Source: Phycisphaerae bacterium
Lineage (GTDB): Bacteria > Planctomycetota > Phycisphaerae > UBA1845 > PWPN01
Length of the DNA: 64,000 nt
Assembly (NCBI GenBank): GCA_030372985.1
Contig: JAUCQB010000193.1
Span: 1 to 64,000, forward strand
Reading direction: 5' to 3'
Numbering within the stretch: position 1 is the first letter of the stretch; each line of letters begins with the position of its first letter. Positions 52,696 to 61,710 of this stretch are shown here, piece after piece. Below the pieces are notes generated by a model. That model did no database searches. It saw nothing but the letters and a program-made list of their open reading frames with translations, and was not told the origin of the DNA. The position numbers and the translations under genes are program-made.

Positions 52696-52875
52696 TTTTT
52701 GTTGACGCTGGGCGGTGATGGTGGTAGTCTGGGGTGGTGGGGCGGCCGCCGCGGATTACCGAGCCTGGGCTTGCGTATCAGCCGCTGAATCGTCCGGCGC
52801 GGCAGCCGCCCTAGGTCACCGTGGCCGACCGCGAAAACAGCATGAGGCAAGAGAAAAAGCATCCTGACACCTTTT
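52679..52875 (+). mobile_element. 197-bp internally deleted RAYT derivative (non-autonomous)
   Basis: Its ends match the complete element (52679-52700 and 52854-52875, one mismatch at the right). Inside, the first about 75 bases of the transposase gene (GGGCGGCCGCCGCGGATTACC...) and the last about 45 bases survive, with the middle removed and the frame stopped. It is an intermediate between a full RAYT element and a miniature element. Confidence 0.85.
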
Positions 52876-52934
52876 CCTGCCCGGTTCGCGCGAGGCTGCT
52901 GCAGGACAATCACCCGAACCTGCCGAGGGGGCGG

Positions 52935-55085
52935 TTACTCTCCGGCAAACCCTGTTGCCTTCATGTCAAGCGCGCGGGTGAGGAAGGCCAACTGGTCGGC
53001 GGCCTCCTCGATACGCTTGCTGGTTGGCTTGCCGGCGCCGTGGCCGGCGCGGGTTTCGATGCGGATCAGAACCGGCGCCGGGCCGGCCTGGGCAGCCTGC
53101 AGGGCGGCGGCGAACTTGAAGCTGTGTGACGGTACGACACGGTCGTCATGGTCGGCGGTCGTGAGCAGCGTCGCCGGATAACGCGTGCCGGGCTTAAGGT
53201 TGTGCAGCGGGCTGTACGCCTTGAGCACGGGGAACATTTCGGGGTCGTCCGGACGGCCGTACTCGCTGGTCCACGCCCAGCCGATCGTGTACTGCGAGAA
53301 GCGAAGCATGTCCAGGACGCCGACGGCCGGCAGCACCGCGCCGAACAGGTCAGGCCGCTGGGTCATGCAAGCTCCAACCAGCAGGCCGCCGTTGCTGCCG
53401 CCCTGGATGGCCAGCCTGGACGGCCGCGTGTACTTATTGGCAATCAGCCACTCGGCGGCCGCGATGAAATCGTCGAAGCATTTCTGCTTGTTCTTGAGAC
53501 GGCCGGCGTTGTGCCAGTCCTCGCCGTATTCGCCGCCGCCGCGGATGCAGGCCTCGGCGTAGACGCCGCCCATTTCCATCCACACCACACGGCTGACCGC
53601 AAAGCGCGGCAGGTTCGGGATGGAGAAGCCGCCGTAACCATACAGCAGCGTGGGGGCGCTACCGGCGAGGGCCAGCCCCTTGCGGTGGGTGATGAACATC
53701 GGGACGCGCGTGCCGTCCTTGCTCGCGTAGAAGATCTGACGCGTCTCATAGTCGTCCGGGTGGAAGCGGACCTTCGGCTGTTTGTAGACGACGCTCTCAC
53801 CGGTCTTCACCACGTAGCGGTAAATGGTGCCCGGCGTCGTGTAGCTGGTGTACGCGTAGAAGGTTTCGCGGTCGCTGCGTTTTCCGTCGAAGCCCCAGGT
53901 GTTGCCGATCCCGGGCAGGGCAACCTGGCGCACGAACTTGCCGTCCAGGTCGAAGACCTTCACCTGCGAATAAGCATCCTTGAGGTAGCTCGCCAGGAAC
54001 ATGTCATCGACGACGCTGACCGACTCGAGCGTCTCGGCCGCCTGCGGGATCAGCTCCTTCCAGTTGGCCTGCTCCGGACGGCGGATGTCGATCGCGACCA
54101 CGCGACGGCGGGGGGCGTCGAGGTCGGTGCGAAACCAGAAGATCGGCCCGTCGTTATCGATGAAGACGTATTCGGCATCGAATTGGTCCAGCAGGCGGAC
54201 GACTTGGGCGTTCTCCTCCTTAAGATCGAGGTAGTAGACGCGGTTTTTCGGTTCGGTGCCCACCGAGACGTAGATGAGCAGGTATCGCCCGTCGTCGGTG
54301 ACCTCGCCCGTGAACATCCATTCCTTCTGGTCGGGGCGGTCGTAGATCAGCCGATCCTCGGATTGGGGCGTTCCCAGCCGGTGATAGTACAGCTTCTGGT
54401 AGTAGTTGCTGGCCTCGAGCTTGGCGTCTTTCGGCTCGTCGTAACGGCTGTAGAAGAAGCCGCCGCCGTCGAGCGTCCAGGAGATTCCGGAGAACTTCAC
54501 CCACTTCATGTGGTCGGGCAGGTCCTGGCCGGTTTCCACGCTACGCACATACAGTTCGTTCCAATCGCTGCCCGCGCGGGCGATCGCGTAGGCCAGGAGC
54601 TTGCCGTCATCGGTCACGTCGGCGCCGGCCAGGGCTACCGTGCCGTCGGCCGAGAGGGTATTGGGGTCGAGCAGGACCCGCGGCTCGCTGTTCAGATCCT
54701 CGGCCACGTAAAGCACCGACTGGTTTTGCAGGCCGCTGTTCCGCGTGAAGAAGTAGCGGCCGCCGCAGACCGAGGGGACGTCGAAACGCTCAAAGTCGAA
54801 CAACTCGGTGATGCGGTTACGGATCGCCGTCCGGGCGGGGATCGACTCCAGAAAGCTGAAGGTAACCCGGTTCTGGGCTTCGACCCAGGCCTTGACCTCG
54901 GGCGAGTCAAGGTCTTCCAGCCAGCGGTACGGGTCGGGCACCTTGACGCCGTGGTAGTCGTCGACGACGTCAACGGTCTTGGTCCGAGGATAGACCAGCC
55001 CCGGCCGGGTTGTCGTCAACACCTGGCCACAACCGGAAATCCCGGCCAGCACGGCCCCGACTACCATTGCTGCACGATATCGCAT
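52935..55085 (-). CDS. Prolyl oligopeptidase (S9A) lipoprotein
   Basis: 716 residues with GGGAGG 9 bases before the ATG. The lipobox AGISGC (Cys19) implies a membrane-anchored periplasmic enzyme. The N-terminal part (YHGVKVPDPYRWLEDLDSPEV) leads into a seven-bladed propeller (about 110-440) and an alpha/beta hydrolase domain. The nucleophile is in GGSNGGLLVGA, the Asp in DHDDRVVPSHS, and the His in RAGHGAGKP. It cleaves short peptides after proline. Length and catalytic set are normal. It is the last gene of a minus-strand run and starts about 60 bases from an 8-bp tandem repeat. Confidence 0.95.
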   Translation of the reverse strand: MRYRAAMVVGAVLAGISGCGQVLTTTRPGLVYPRTKTVDVVDDYHGVKVPDPYRWLEDLDSPEVKAWVEAQNRVTFSFLESIPARTAIRNRITELFDFERFDVPSVCGGRYFFTRNSGLQNQSVLYVAEDLNSEPRVLLDPNTLSADGTVALAGADVTDDGKLLAYAIARAGSDWNELYVRSVETGQDLPDHMKWVKFSGISWTLDGGGFFYSRYDEPKDAKLEASNYYQKLYYHRLGTPQSEDRLIYDRPDQKEWMFTGEVTDDGRYLLIYVSVGTEPKNRVYYLDLKEENAQVVRLLDQFDAEYVFIDNDGPIFWFRTDLDAPRRRVVAIDIRRPEQANWKELIPQAAETLESVSVVDDMFLASYLKDAYSQVKVFDLDGKFVRQVALPGIGNTWGFDGKRSDRETFYAYTSYTTPGTIYRYVVKTGESVVYKQPKVRFHPDDYETRQIFYASKDGTRVPMFITHRKGLALAGSAPTLLYGYGGFSIPNLPRFAVSRVVWMEMGGVYAEACIRGGGEYGEDWHNAGRLKNKQKCFDDFIAAAEWLIANKYTRPSRLAIQGGSNGGLLVGACMTQRPDLFGAVLPAVGVLDMLRFSQYTIGWAWTSEYGRPDDPEMFPVLKAYSPLHNLKPGTRYPATLLTTADHDDRVVPSHSFKFAAALQAAQAGPAPVLIRIETRAGHGAGKPTSKRIEEAADQLAFLTRALDMKATGFAGE

Positions 55086-55200
55086 GGAAAAGAACCTCCC
55101 GTTTGACTGCCGATCCAGTTCCCTGGCAAGCCAGTCCGAGCATGCTACCGGGCGGAGAAGTCATTCGCCAGAGCGGGCTCTGCGGCCGCTGGTCGGCGAG

Positions 55201-55244
55201 GGTCTATTGGTCTGTTGGTCTATTGGCCTGTTGGTCTGTTGGTC
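55201..55244. repeat. 8-bp tandem repeat GGTCTRTT x5.5
   Basis: Units: GGTCTATT, GGTCTGTT, GGTCTATT, GGCCTGTT, GGTCTGTT, GGTC. It lies between the prolyl oligopeptidase start and the phosphate transporter stop, so copy number could change without damaging a gene. Confidence 0.9.
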
Positions 55245-55253
55245 GCAGAGCGC

Positions 55254-56309
55254 TCAGCGGATATGTTCCAGAATTCCGTTGCCGACGGGTAGAATCGTCC
55301 AGTGGAGAATGAGATAGAGGACAGCTGCGATGAACGCGGTGCACGGCAAGGTGAGGACCCATGCCATGACGATTTTCTCACCCCAGATCCAGCGGACGGA
55401 TTTCACGCTGCGGGCGGAGCCGACGCCGAGGATGGCTCCGGTGATGACGTGCGTGGTGGAGACGGGGATTCCCCACAGGGCTGTACCAAGCAGGGTGGTC
55501 GCGCCGGCCGTCTCCGCAGAGAATCCGCCTATGGGCTGAAGGCGCGTGATCCGGTCACCCATGGTTTTCACGATCCGCCAACCGCCAAAGAACGTTCCCA
55601 GGGCGATGGCCGCGTGACAACTCAGGATAATCCACCACGCAATGCTATGCTCTCGGCCGAAAAGCGCCGCCCCGCCGGTTGTCCAGTGTTCCTTGCCGGC
55701 GGTGACCAGCAGGGCCACGATAATTCCCATGGTCTTCTGGGCATCGTTCGTGCCATGACCGAGACTGTAGAAGCCCGCCGAGACCAACTGCAGTTTGCGA
55801 AACAGGCTGTCGACGAAACGCGGACGGGCGTTGCGGCACAGGTTCGTGACCACGATCATGTTCAGCAACCCGAGCACGAGCCCGATGGTCGGTGAAAGGA
55901 CAATGAACGCCAGCACCTTGAGCCATCCCTGAGCGATGAGCACCGAGACTCCGCACTTGGCAATGGCCGCCCCGGCATAACCGCTGATCAGGGCGTGGGA
56001 AGAACTGGTCGGCAAAGCCAGGTACCAGGTGATGATGTTCCAGATGATGGCCCCCAGCAGGCCGGACATCACGACGTAGTGATCCACCATGCTGAGGTCA
56101 ATCAGACCCTCTCCGACCGTCTTGGCCACTCCTGTCCCAAACGCGAAGGCAGCCACGAAGTTGAAGAACGCCGCCCAGGCGACCGCCTGAATCGGCGTCA
56201 GCACCCGGGTGCAGACCACGGTCGCGATCGAGTTGGCGGCATCGTGAAAGCCGTTGAGAAAGTCAAAAGCCAGGGCGATGACGACGATGATGATGATCAG
56301 GGTAAGCAT
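55254..56309 (-). CDS. PiT family inorganic phosphate transporter
   Basis: 351 residues, about ten helices. The two inverted family repeats are visible as FDFLNGFHDAANSIATVV near the N-terminus and GHGTNDAQKTMGIIVALL after the middle. PTSSSHALISGY and PVSTTHVITGA complete the paired substrate signature. It imports phosphate, probably as a metal-phosphate complex with protons, at the inner membrane. It follows a DUF47 gene by 20 bases, the usual arrangement for PiT and its regulator. It lacks the large central loop of some PiT proteins. Confidence 0.95.
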   Translation of the reverse strand: MLTLIIIIVVIALAFDFLNGFHDAANSIATVVCTRVLTPIQAVAWAAFFNFVAAFAFGTGVAKTVGEGLIDLSMVDHYVVMSGLLGAIIWNIITWYLALPTSSSHALISGYAGAAIAKCGVSVLIAQGWLKVLAFIVLSPTIGLVLGLLNMIVVTNLCRNARPRFVDSLFRKLQLVSAGFYSLGHGTNDAQKTMGIIVALLVTAGKEHWTTGGAALFGREHSIAWWIILSCHAAIALGTFFGGWRIVKTMGDRITRLQPIGGFSAETAGATTLLGTALWGIPVSTTHVITGAILGVGSARSVKSVRWIWGEKIVMAWVLTLPCTAFIAAVLYLILHWTILPVGNGILEHIR

Positions 56310-56329
56310 AAGTGCAGAGGGACCCCAGC

Positions 56330-56953
56330 TCAGGAGTTCTTTATCACAATCGCCTCGATGGCATTGGCCACGTCTTCACACGTATCGATGGCCCGCTCGG
56401 TAATGTCGTAGATCTCCTTCCACTTCATCGCCAGGATGGGGTCCTTGGAGTGGTTGTACAGATCCGCGACGGCCGCGTGGTTATTGTCGTCACCGACATT
56501 CTCCAGGTGATGGATCTCGACCAAACGCTCGTGCAGATCGCCGGCTTTCTTCAGATTACGCAGCTTGGGCAGGACCTCGGCAATCACGGTTGCGGCCTTG
56601 AGCAGCACGTCGGTCTGCTTGACCAGCCAGAGCGTGGGGGATTCGACCCGATAGAGGATCAGGCGTTTGGCGGCCGCGTCAATCTCGTCGACCACGTCGT
56701 CCATCTGAACGATCAGCCGCTGGATGTCCTCGCGATCGAAGGGGGTGATGAACGTCTTGTCGAGCGTGTCCAGCGTCCGGTGGGTGATCTCGTCGCCGTC
56801 GTGCTCCAGTTGCCGGACTCGATGGATGATTTCCTCGCGCTTGCCATAGTCCCTGCCCAACTCAGCATATGCCTCCGCCGCCCGGACCATGACCTTGGCG
56901 GCCGACTCGAACAGATCGAAAAACCGCGTGTTGCGGGGCATGAAGCTAAACAC
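56330..56953 (-). CDS. DUF47/PhoU-like phosphate transport regulator (Pit accessory protein)
   Basis: 207 residues from a GTG at 56953 with GGGAGGTGG about 6 bases upstream; a longer frame to 57070 lacks initiation signals. The all-helical PhoU-like fold starts FFDLFESAAKVMVRAAEAY and carries the ExxxD pattern of metal-binding PhoU bundles (QLEHDGDEITHRTLDTLD, MDDVVDEIDAAAKRL). DUF47 proteins next to PiT genes are thought to modulate phosphate uptake at the membrane. It is the first gene of the two-gene operon. Confidence 0.9.
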   Translation of the reverse strand: MFSFMPRNTRFFDLFESAAKVMVRAAEAYAELGRDYGKREEIIHRVRQLEHDGDEITHRTLDTLDKTFITPFDREDIQRLIVQMDDVVDEIDAAAKRLILYRVESPTLWLVKQTDVLLKAATVIAEVLPKLRNLKKAGDLHERLVEIHHLENVGDDNNHAAVADLYNHSKDPILAMKWKEIYDITERAIDTCEDVANAIEAIVIKNS

Positions 56954-57070
56954 CGATCGCCACCTCCCATTCTGACAGCCAGGGAATTGCCGCCCGGCCA
57001 AGCGACGGCAGGTCGGGATTCTATACTGATCCGGACCACCGTGCCAACGACCGCGATCCTCCGCTCGCAC

Positions 57071-57373
57071 CGAGTCTGCGACGCGTGAGGGGGGAGTCGC
57101 TGTGGGTCTCTCAGAACTGCGACCGTCAGGGAGCGGCTCCCCTGCCTCCGCTCCGACGTGGCCGCGGTGTCGTCTCGCCCATCGCTTGCGCTCGGGGTTC
57201 TGAAGAAGCCGCCTGAACGGTCACGAAACCCGCCGCAGGGATCGAAAAAACAGCGAGATCAGGAACCTGTCGGCCATTCCTGCGTCTACTGTATGTCGCT
57301 GACGGGATTTCGCAGAGTGTTCACCCCGCGGACCCTGAGGCGATAACAGTCGTTCAAAAAGGAGGTTGCGCCT
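57071..57373. other. Divergent intergenic region, nothing recognised
   Basis: About 300 bases between the DUF47 gene and the first DUF4139 gene. The only clear signal is the AAGGAGG ribosome site at 57359-57365. Confidence 0.45.
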
Positions 57374-58561
57374 ATGAACCGATGCTTCAGGAATTCGTTG
57401 GTGGTTGCGACGACAGCGATCATCGCCTGCCAGGTCCCGCGCGCCCAGGCGCGAATCAAGTTGATCACCCTGCCGGCCAGAGAGCGGGTCGAAATTCAGC
57501 TGGACAACGCTCAAGCGACCCTGGTCGAGGAAGAGCGGGTGGTGCCGCTGCTGAAAGGTGTCAACCAGGTTGACTTCTCATGGGCCAACACCGCCATCGA
57601 CAAGGACAGCATCCAGTTTCGAGCCCTGGCGGACCCGGAGAAGGTCAAGGTTCTGTCGGTGAGCTATCCACCCAACGAGAACGCCCTGGTCTGGCAGATC
57701 TCGGCCGAAGAATCGGGGCCGGCCCGCGTTCGGATCAGCTACATCGTCGGCCAGCTCAACAAGAGCTTCGAGTATCGGGCCGTGGCTTCCCACGACGAGA
57801 AGACGCTGAGCCTCGCCCAATACGTCAAGCTGCACAACCTGGCGAACGAGGATTTCGGCGATGCGGGGCTTTGGGCCGGCTTCGGCGACCACTTCATCCG
57901 CCCGATCGGAATCAATGAGACCAAGCAGGTGCTCTCCGCCAAGTTTGCCGGCGTCCCCGTTCGAAAGACCTACACCTGCGACCCGGTCGAGTTCGACTAC
58001 CTGGACCGGGCACAGAGCCAGCTCCGCGTTCCTATGCACTACGTGCTCAAGAACGACCAGGAGCACCAGTTGGGCAAGTTCCCGCTGATGCCCGGCAAGG
58101 CCAGGATCTTCCAGGACGACGGCAAGGGCGGCACCGCTTTCGTCGGAGAGGACTGGGGCAGATTCACTGCAATCGACGACGAAATGAGGCTGTACCTGGG
58201 CCTGGCCCGCGACATCGTGGTCAAGCGAACCATCGATCGGCGAGTGGAACATCGGGTCGGCGGCAACCTCATCAACTACGACGTGGTGATCAAGTTCGAG
58301 ATCGAGAACTTCAAGGATTCGCCCGCCGTGCTCGACGTGTCCGAATCCGCGCGGCACATCCGCGAGGAGATACGCGGCAAGACTGACCGGCTGATCGACT
58401 GGGAACTCGGCAAGGAAACCACCTTCACCGAGACTCTCGACAAAGAGAAGGCAACCTTCGACAAGTTGATCTTCCGCATTCCCCTGCCGGCCAGAGCGAA
58501 GGACGGCGCCGCGGAGAAGATCACGCACAGACTCCATCTGCTGATCAAGAACGAGTGGTGA
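57374..58561 (+). CDS. Secreted DUF4139-like protein (first of a tandem pair)
   Basis: 395 residues with AAGGAGG 8 bases before the ATG. A signal peptide (about 1-26, ending AQA) precedes a protein that aligns in outline with its neighbour: both open with a strand on which a GVNQVDFSWANTAIDKDSI / GANPLQFSWANTLIDPTSV block is shared. DUF4139-type proteins are beta-rich, exported and of unknown function, often in tandem. The C-terminal conserved LIFRIPLPARA resembles the hydrophobic strand that ends the domain. A heptad repeat array starts directly after the stop. Confidence 0.7.
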   Translation: MNRCFRNSLVVATTAIIACQVPRAQARIKLITLPARERVEIQLDNAQATLVEEERVVPLLKGVNQVDFSWANTAIDKDSIQFRALADPEKVKVLSVSYPPNENALVWQISAEESGPARVRISYIVGQLNKSFEYRAVASHDEKTLSLAQYVKLHNLANEDFGDAGLWAGFGDHFIRPIGINETKQVLSAKFAGVPVRKTYTCDPVEFDYLDRAQSQLRVPMHYVLKNDQEHQLGKFPLMPGKARIFQDDGKGGTAFVGEDWGRFTAIDDEMRLYLGLARDIVVKRTIDRRVEHRVGGNLINYDVVIKFEIENFKDSPAVLDVSESARHIREEIRGKTDRLIDWELGKETTFTETLDKEKATFDKLIFRIPLPARAKDGAAEKITHRLHLLIKNEW

Positions 58562-58564
58562 GAT

Positions 58565-58599
58565 GAATGGAGAATGAGGAATTGAGAATCGGGAATGAA
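58565..58599. repeat. 7-bp-period array GAATGNN x5 between the DUF4139 genes
   Basis: GAATGGA, GAATGAG, GAATTGA, GAATCGG, GAATGAA. It has the same unit family as the reverse complement of 40012-40046. Confidence 0.75.
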
Positions 58600-58622
58600 C
58601 AGGCCTTACTGGAGTCACTGAT

Positions 58623-60026
58623 ATGAAAGCATACGTCACGGGTACGCTGCTGGCCGCGATCCTGATCGCACCCGCTGTCGCCAAGAACATCGATCTGTCC
58701 ACGGTGCCGGATCGAAACACCATCCAGTTGACCATCTACAACGCCGAGGACCTGACGCTGGTCCGCGAGACCAGGAGGTTGACCTTCAAGAAAGGGGCCA
58801 ACCCGCTGCAGTTCTCCTGGGCCAACACGCTGATCGATCCCACGTCGGTCGAGATCCGCTTTCCCAAGGATGCCGATAAGCTCGAACTGCTCGACACGAC
58901 CTATCCACATGACAAGCCGCAGATGCTTTATTGGAGCATCGAGTCGGCCATGGACGGCGAGGCCACGGTGGAAATCACCTACTTCACCAGCGGCCTGACG
59001 TGGTCGGCCGACTACGTCTGTATCACCGATCCAGACGAGGCGAGGATGGACATCACCGGCTACGTGCGGGTGTTCAATAACTCGGGTGAAGAGTACGAGA
59101 AAGCCCAGGTGCGCCTGGTGGTCGGGACCATCAATCTGGTCGAGAAAATCGCCGAACTGGCCCAACGCCGGTACGGGTTGGCCGTGGACAAGCTGGACGA
59201 GGCAAAAGCCAAGGGACTGCGAGCATCGGCGGCCCGAGAGATGATGGACCTGGCAGGTTCGGCGGTCATGGCGCCGGCCGGCGCGCCGGCACAACCCAAG
59301 GAGATCCAGAAGGAGAGCCTTGGCGAGTACTTTATCTACACCGTCGAGGGCACCGAGACCATCCCAAACGGCTGGAGCAAGCGGATGCGGTCGTTCGAGG
59401 GCGACGATGTGCCGTTCAAGATCCAATATCGCTTCCGGCCGGCGGAGTACGGCAACCAGATGGTGCGGATGTTCCTGCTGAAGAACGATACCGAGTCCAA
59501 GCTGGGCACGACCCCCCTGCCCGACGGCATCGTCCGTGTCTACCGCGACAACGGCAAGGACGGCCTTGGCTTCCGGGGCCAGCAGCCAATCAAGTATGTC
59601 CCCATCGGTGAGGATATCGAACTCAACCTCGGCCCCGACCCGGAGGTCATCCACGAATGGGTTCCCGTCAAGACCTGGCGGGACAACTTCTGGTTCAAGG
59701 TAGATGGGTTTGACGTTTATCACAGCCTGGGCGGACAGGTGAAGATCGAGGTGAACGACACGGTCGCCGGCTGGGAGGACCATACCCGTTACGTCGAGCG
59801 GATCCGCAATTACCGAGCCCAACCGATCGAGGTGGAGATCCGGCGGACTTTCGGGGGCCACACCGTCTTCGTCAGTGGTTTGAGCCCGACCCTGCACGAT
59901 TTCCACACGGTGCAACTGACCGCAAGCTGCCCACCGGGCCAGAAAACCGAACTGCCCTACCACATCAGGGCTCTTCAGGGCTATCTGGCCAAGCAGCAGA
60001 ACGTCACACTCGTGGCCGGGAACTGA
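58623..60026 (+). CDS. Secreted DUF4139 domain protein (second of the pair)
   Basis: 467 residues; GGAG lies about 9 bases before the ATG. The signal peptide ends near residue 20 (PAVA). The DUF4139 core includes ITYFTSGLTWSADYVCI (about 116-132), GYVRVFNNSGEEYEKAQVRLVVGTINLVE, and the late FRPAEYGNQMVRMFLLKND with PDGIVRVYRDNG. It is a paralogue of the preceding gene, with which it shares the FSWANT block and a 61-base spacer. Role unknown; export and tandem duplication suggest surface or periplasmic structural proteins. Confidence 0.85.
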   Translation: MKAYVTGTLLAAILIAPAVAKNIDLSTVPDRNTIQLTIYNAEDLTLVRETRRLTFKKGANPLQFSWANTLIDPTSVEIRFPKDADKLELLDTTYPHDKPQMLYWSIESAMDGEATVEITYFTSGLTWSADYVCITDPDEARMDITGYVRVFNNSGEEYEKAQVRLVVGTINLVEKIAELAQRRYGLAVDKLDEAKAKGLRASAAREMMDLAGSAVMAPAGAPAQPKEIQKESLGEYFIYTVEGTETIPNGWSKRMRSFEGDDVPFKIQYRFRPAEYGNQMVRMFLLKNDTESKLGTTPLPDGIVRVYRDNGKDGLGFRGQQPIKYVPIGEDIELNLGPDPEVIHEWVPVKTWRDNFWFKVDGFDVYHSLGGQVKIEVNDTVAGWEDHTRYVERIRNYRAQPIEVEIRRTFGGHTVFVSGLSPTLHDFHTVQLTASCPPGQKTELPYHIRALQGYLAKQQNVTLVAGN

Positions 60027-60422
60027 GACTTCCGCCACTTCCTGTGGATCACCTGGCAGGGCACAGATACGGTCATCTGCCCGCCCGAAACAGATGGAGG
60101 ACCCAGAGCCTTGGTACCCGATCCCGGAGTGAGGTTTGGGGTTCTCCCCCTTGCACCTTGAACCCAACAGGCTGGTGCCGCCGAGAGTTGGCGGTGCTGC
60201 CAGCCCTCTCGGGCCTCGGCGCGGGTCGCGCCAGTGAGGATACGGGTTCTTGTTGTTACCCCCTCTTTCGGCTAACTTGGTGTGTTCCCCGAGCCAGGAA
60301 GGGCTTGGTTCGGGTCCGGGCAGGGACGCCGGCAGGTGCACGGAAGGCAAGCAGGCGCTGTCCGGCCAGGAAAGCTGGGCCCATCAGGGCGGCAGCGACG
60401 GCCGCAGGTAAGAGGTGATGAC
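60027..60422. other. Intergenic region, nothing recognised
   Basis: About 395 bases. Frames extending upstream of 60423 are Arg/Gly-rich and lack initiation signals. The AAGAGGTGA ribosome site of the next gene is at 60408-60416. Confidence 0.45.
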
Positions 60423-60932
60423 ATGGAAGTCCTGTTGTCTCAGAATCGACAGATGCGAGGATTCAGACGGCACGGTCTGCGCGGCTTGCTCATCGGGTTA
60501 TTGACAGTAGGCCTGGGAAGCGGCTGCAGCAGTTGGTCGTCCGGTTCGTCGAAGAGCAAGAGCGGCGGGTTGAAGCAACTCAATCCTCGGGGCGTGGCCT
60601 TTCTTGAGGAGGTGCCCGTGCCGGACGGTTTCCACCTCGTCGACAAGCATTCGATGGACCAGGAGTCGGCCGGTCAACGCATGGCCCGGCACGAATACCA
60701 GGGAAGGGCCGACCCCTTTGCGGTTCGCGATTTCTACCGCCAGCAGATGCCCCAGATGGGGTGGGAACGGGTGTCGGACCAGAGTCTCAAAGGTGTTATC
60801 ACGATGCGCTTCGAGAAGAAGCTCGAAGTATGTACCGTCCAGATCCAATCGGGCCACTTTGGTCGGTCGATTGTCAACGTTGAAGTTGTGCCGTTCAGCC
60901 GAACGCCGATGGAGCCGCCGAAACAGCGATGA
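60423..60932 (+). CDS. Small lipoprotein of unknown function
   Basis: 169 residues from the ATG at 60423. AGAGGTGA is about 6 bases upstream. The signal peptide ends in a lipobox (TVGLGSGC, Cys34). The mature part holds the element DPFAVRDFYRQQMPQMGW, seen in small planctomycete lipoproteins where it forms an alpha/beta unit, and two strands rich in hydrophobic residues (VITMRFEKKLEVCTVQI). No enzyme motif. Its stop overlaps the next start as ATGA, indicating co-translation with the YfgM-like protein. Confidence 0.7.
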   Translation: MEVLLSQNRQMRGFRRHGLRGLLIGLLTVGLGSGCSSWSSGSSKSKSGGLKQLNPRGVAFLEEVPVPDGFHLVDKHSMDQESAGQRMARHEYQGRADPFAVRDFYRQQMPQMGWERVSDQSLKGVITMRFEKKLEVCTVQIQSGHFGRSIVNVEVVPFSRTPMEPPKQR

Positions 60933-61705
60933 AGCAGCGCAGAAGACAAGAACTGAAAACGAACGAACTGAGCATCTACCTCCAGCAGATCTACGACTTC
61001 CTGGTCCGCAACTCCACGTACGTCGTGGGAGGCGTCGTGGTGGTCGCTCTGATCATCATCGTGGCCACGATGAACTCCAGGAGCCAACGCCGGGCCAAGG
61101 TTGAGGCCATGAACCGGATCACGGCCATCCAAGGCGGCGAGGCGGTTCAGGACCTCAAGCTGCTGGACGAGGTCAAGGACCTGGTCAACAGCTATGGAGA
61201 TGACCCGGGGCTCGGTCCGTCGCTGTTGGACCTCCAGGCCTCGCTGGCCCATCGCCTGGCCCTTGGCCGGGCATCCGAGGCCGACAAGACGGAGCACGAA
61301 CGTCTGCTCGATGAGGCAACATCGGCCTGTGAGCAGGCCATTCGGAAATTCGCCGGCCAGCCGGTGGTAGTATCACGCGCCAAGCTGGCCTTGGCGGCCA
61401 TAGAGGAAACACGTTTCATCGACGGCCAGGGTAACGGCGAGAAGATTCGAAAGCTGTACCAGGAGGTGATCGACGGACCGGTCAACCCCTATCAGAAGCT
61501 GGCTTCCGAGCAACTCGGCAACCTTGAAAACAGGCTGGCCAAACTGGAAATCGTAGCCACCCGTCCGGCCGCGAGTGCCCCGGCGACCACGCAGCCGGTC
61601 ACAACGCGGGCGGTCACGGTGACGACCCAGCCTGCAACCCGGGTTCAAATACCCAAGCCCATGGAGGCGGCAGCCCAGTCCGCCGCATCGAAATCGGCAA
61701 GGTAA
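60929..61705 (+). CDS. Single-pass membrane protein with helical, YfgM/TPR-like periplasmic domain
   Basis: 258 residues. A short cytoplasmic tail (about 1-28) is followed by one transmembrane helix (about 29-47; STYVVGGVVVVALIIIVAT) and a helical domain (about 55-210) in which alanine/leucine repeats resemble YfgM and TPR folds (ASLAHRLALGRASEADKTEHERLLDEA). A Thr/Pro/Ala-rich disordered tail (about 215-258) ends it. YfgM-type proteins work at the Sec translocon with periplasmic chaperones; that role is only an analogy here. The start overlaps the preceding stop by four bases. Confidence 0.7.
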   Translation: MKQRRRQELKTNELSIYLQQIYDFLVRNSTYVVGGVVVVALIIIVATMNSRSQRRAKVEAMNRITAIQGGEAVQDLKLLDEVKDLVNSYGDDPGLGPSLLDLQASLAHRLALGRASEADKTEHERLLDEATSACEQAIRKFAGQPVVVSRAKLALAAIEETRFIDGQGNGEKIRKLYQEVIDGPVNPYQKLASEQLGNLENRLAKLEIVATRPAASAPATTQPVTTRAVTVTTQPATRVQIPKPMEAAAQSAASKSAR

Positions 61706-61710
61706 ACCAC

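Noticed and set aside
52821..53129. Open frame through the end of the 197-bp element
   Set aside because: It joins degraded transposase sequence to antisense of the prolyl oligopeptidase gene.
60044..60418. 124-codon frame upstream of the small lipoprotein
   Set aside because: Low-complexity Arg/Gly composition and no ribosome site.
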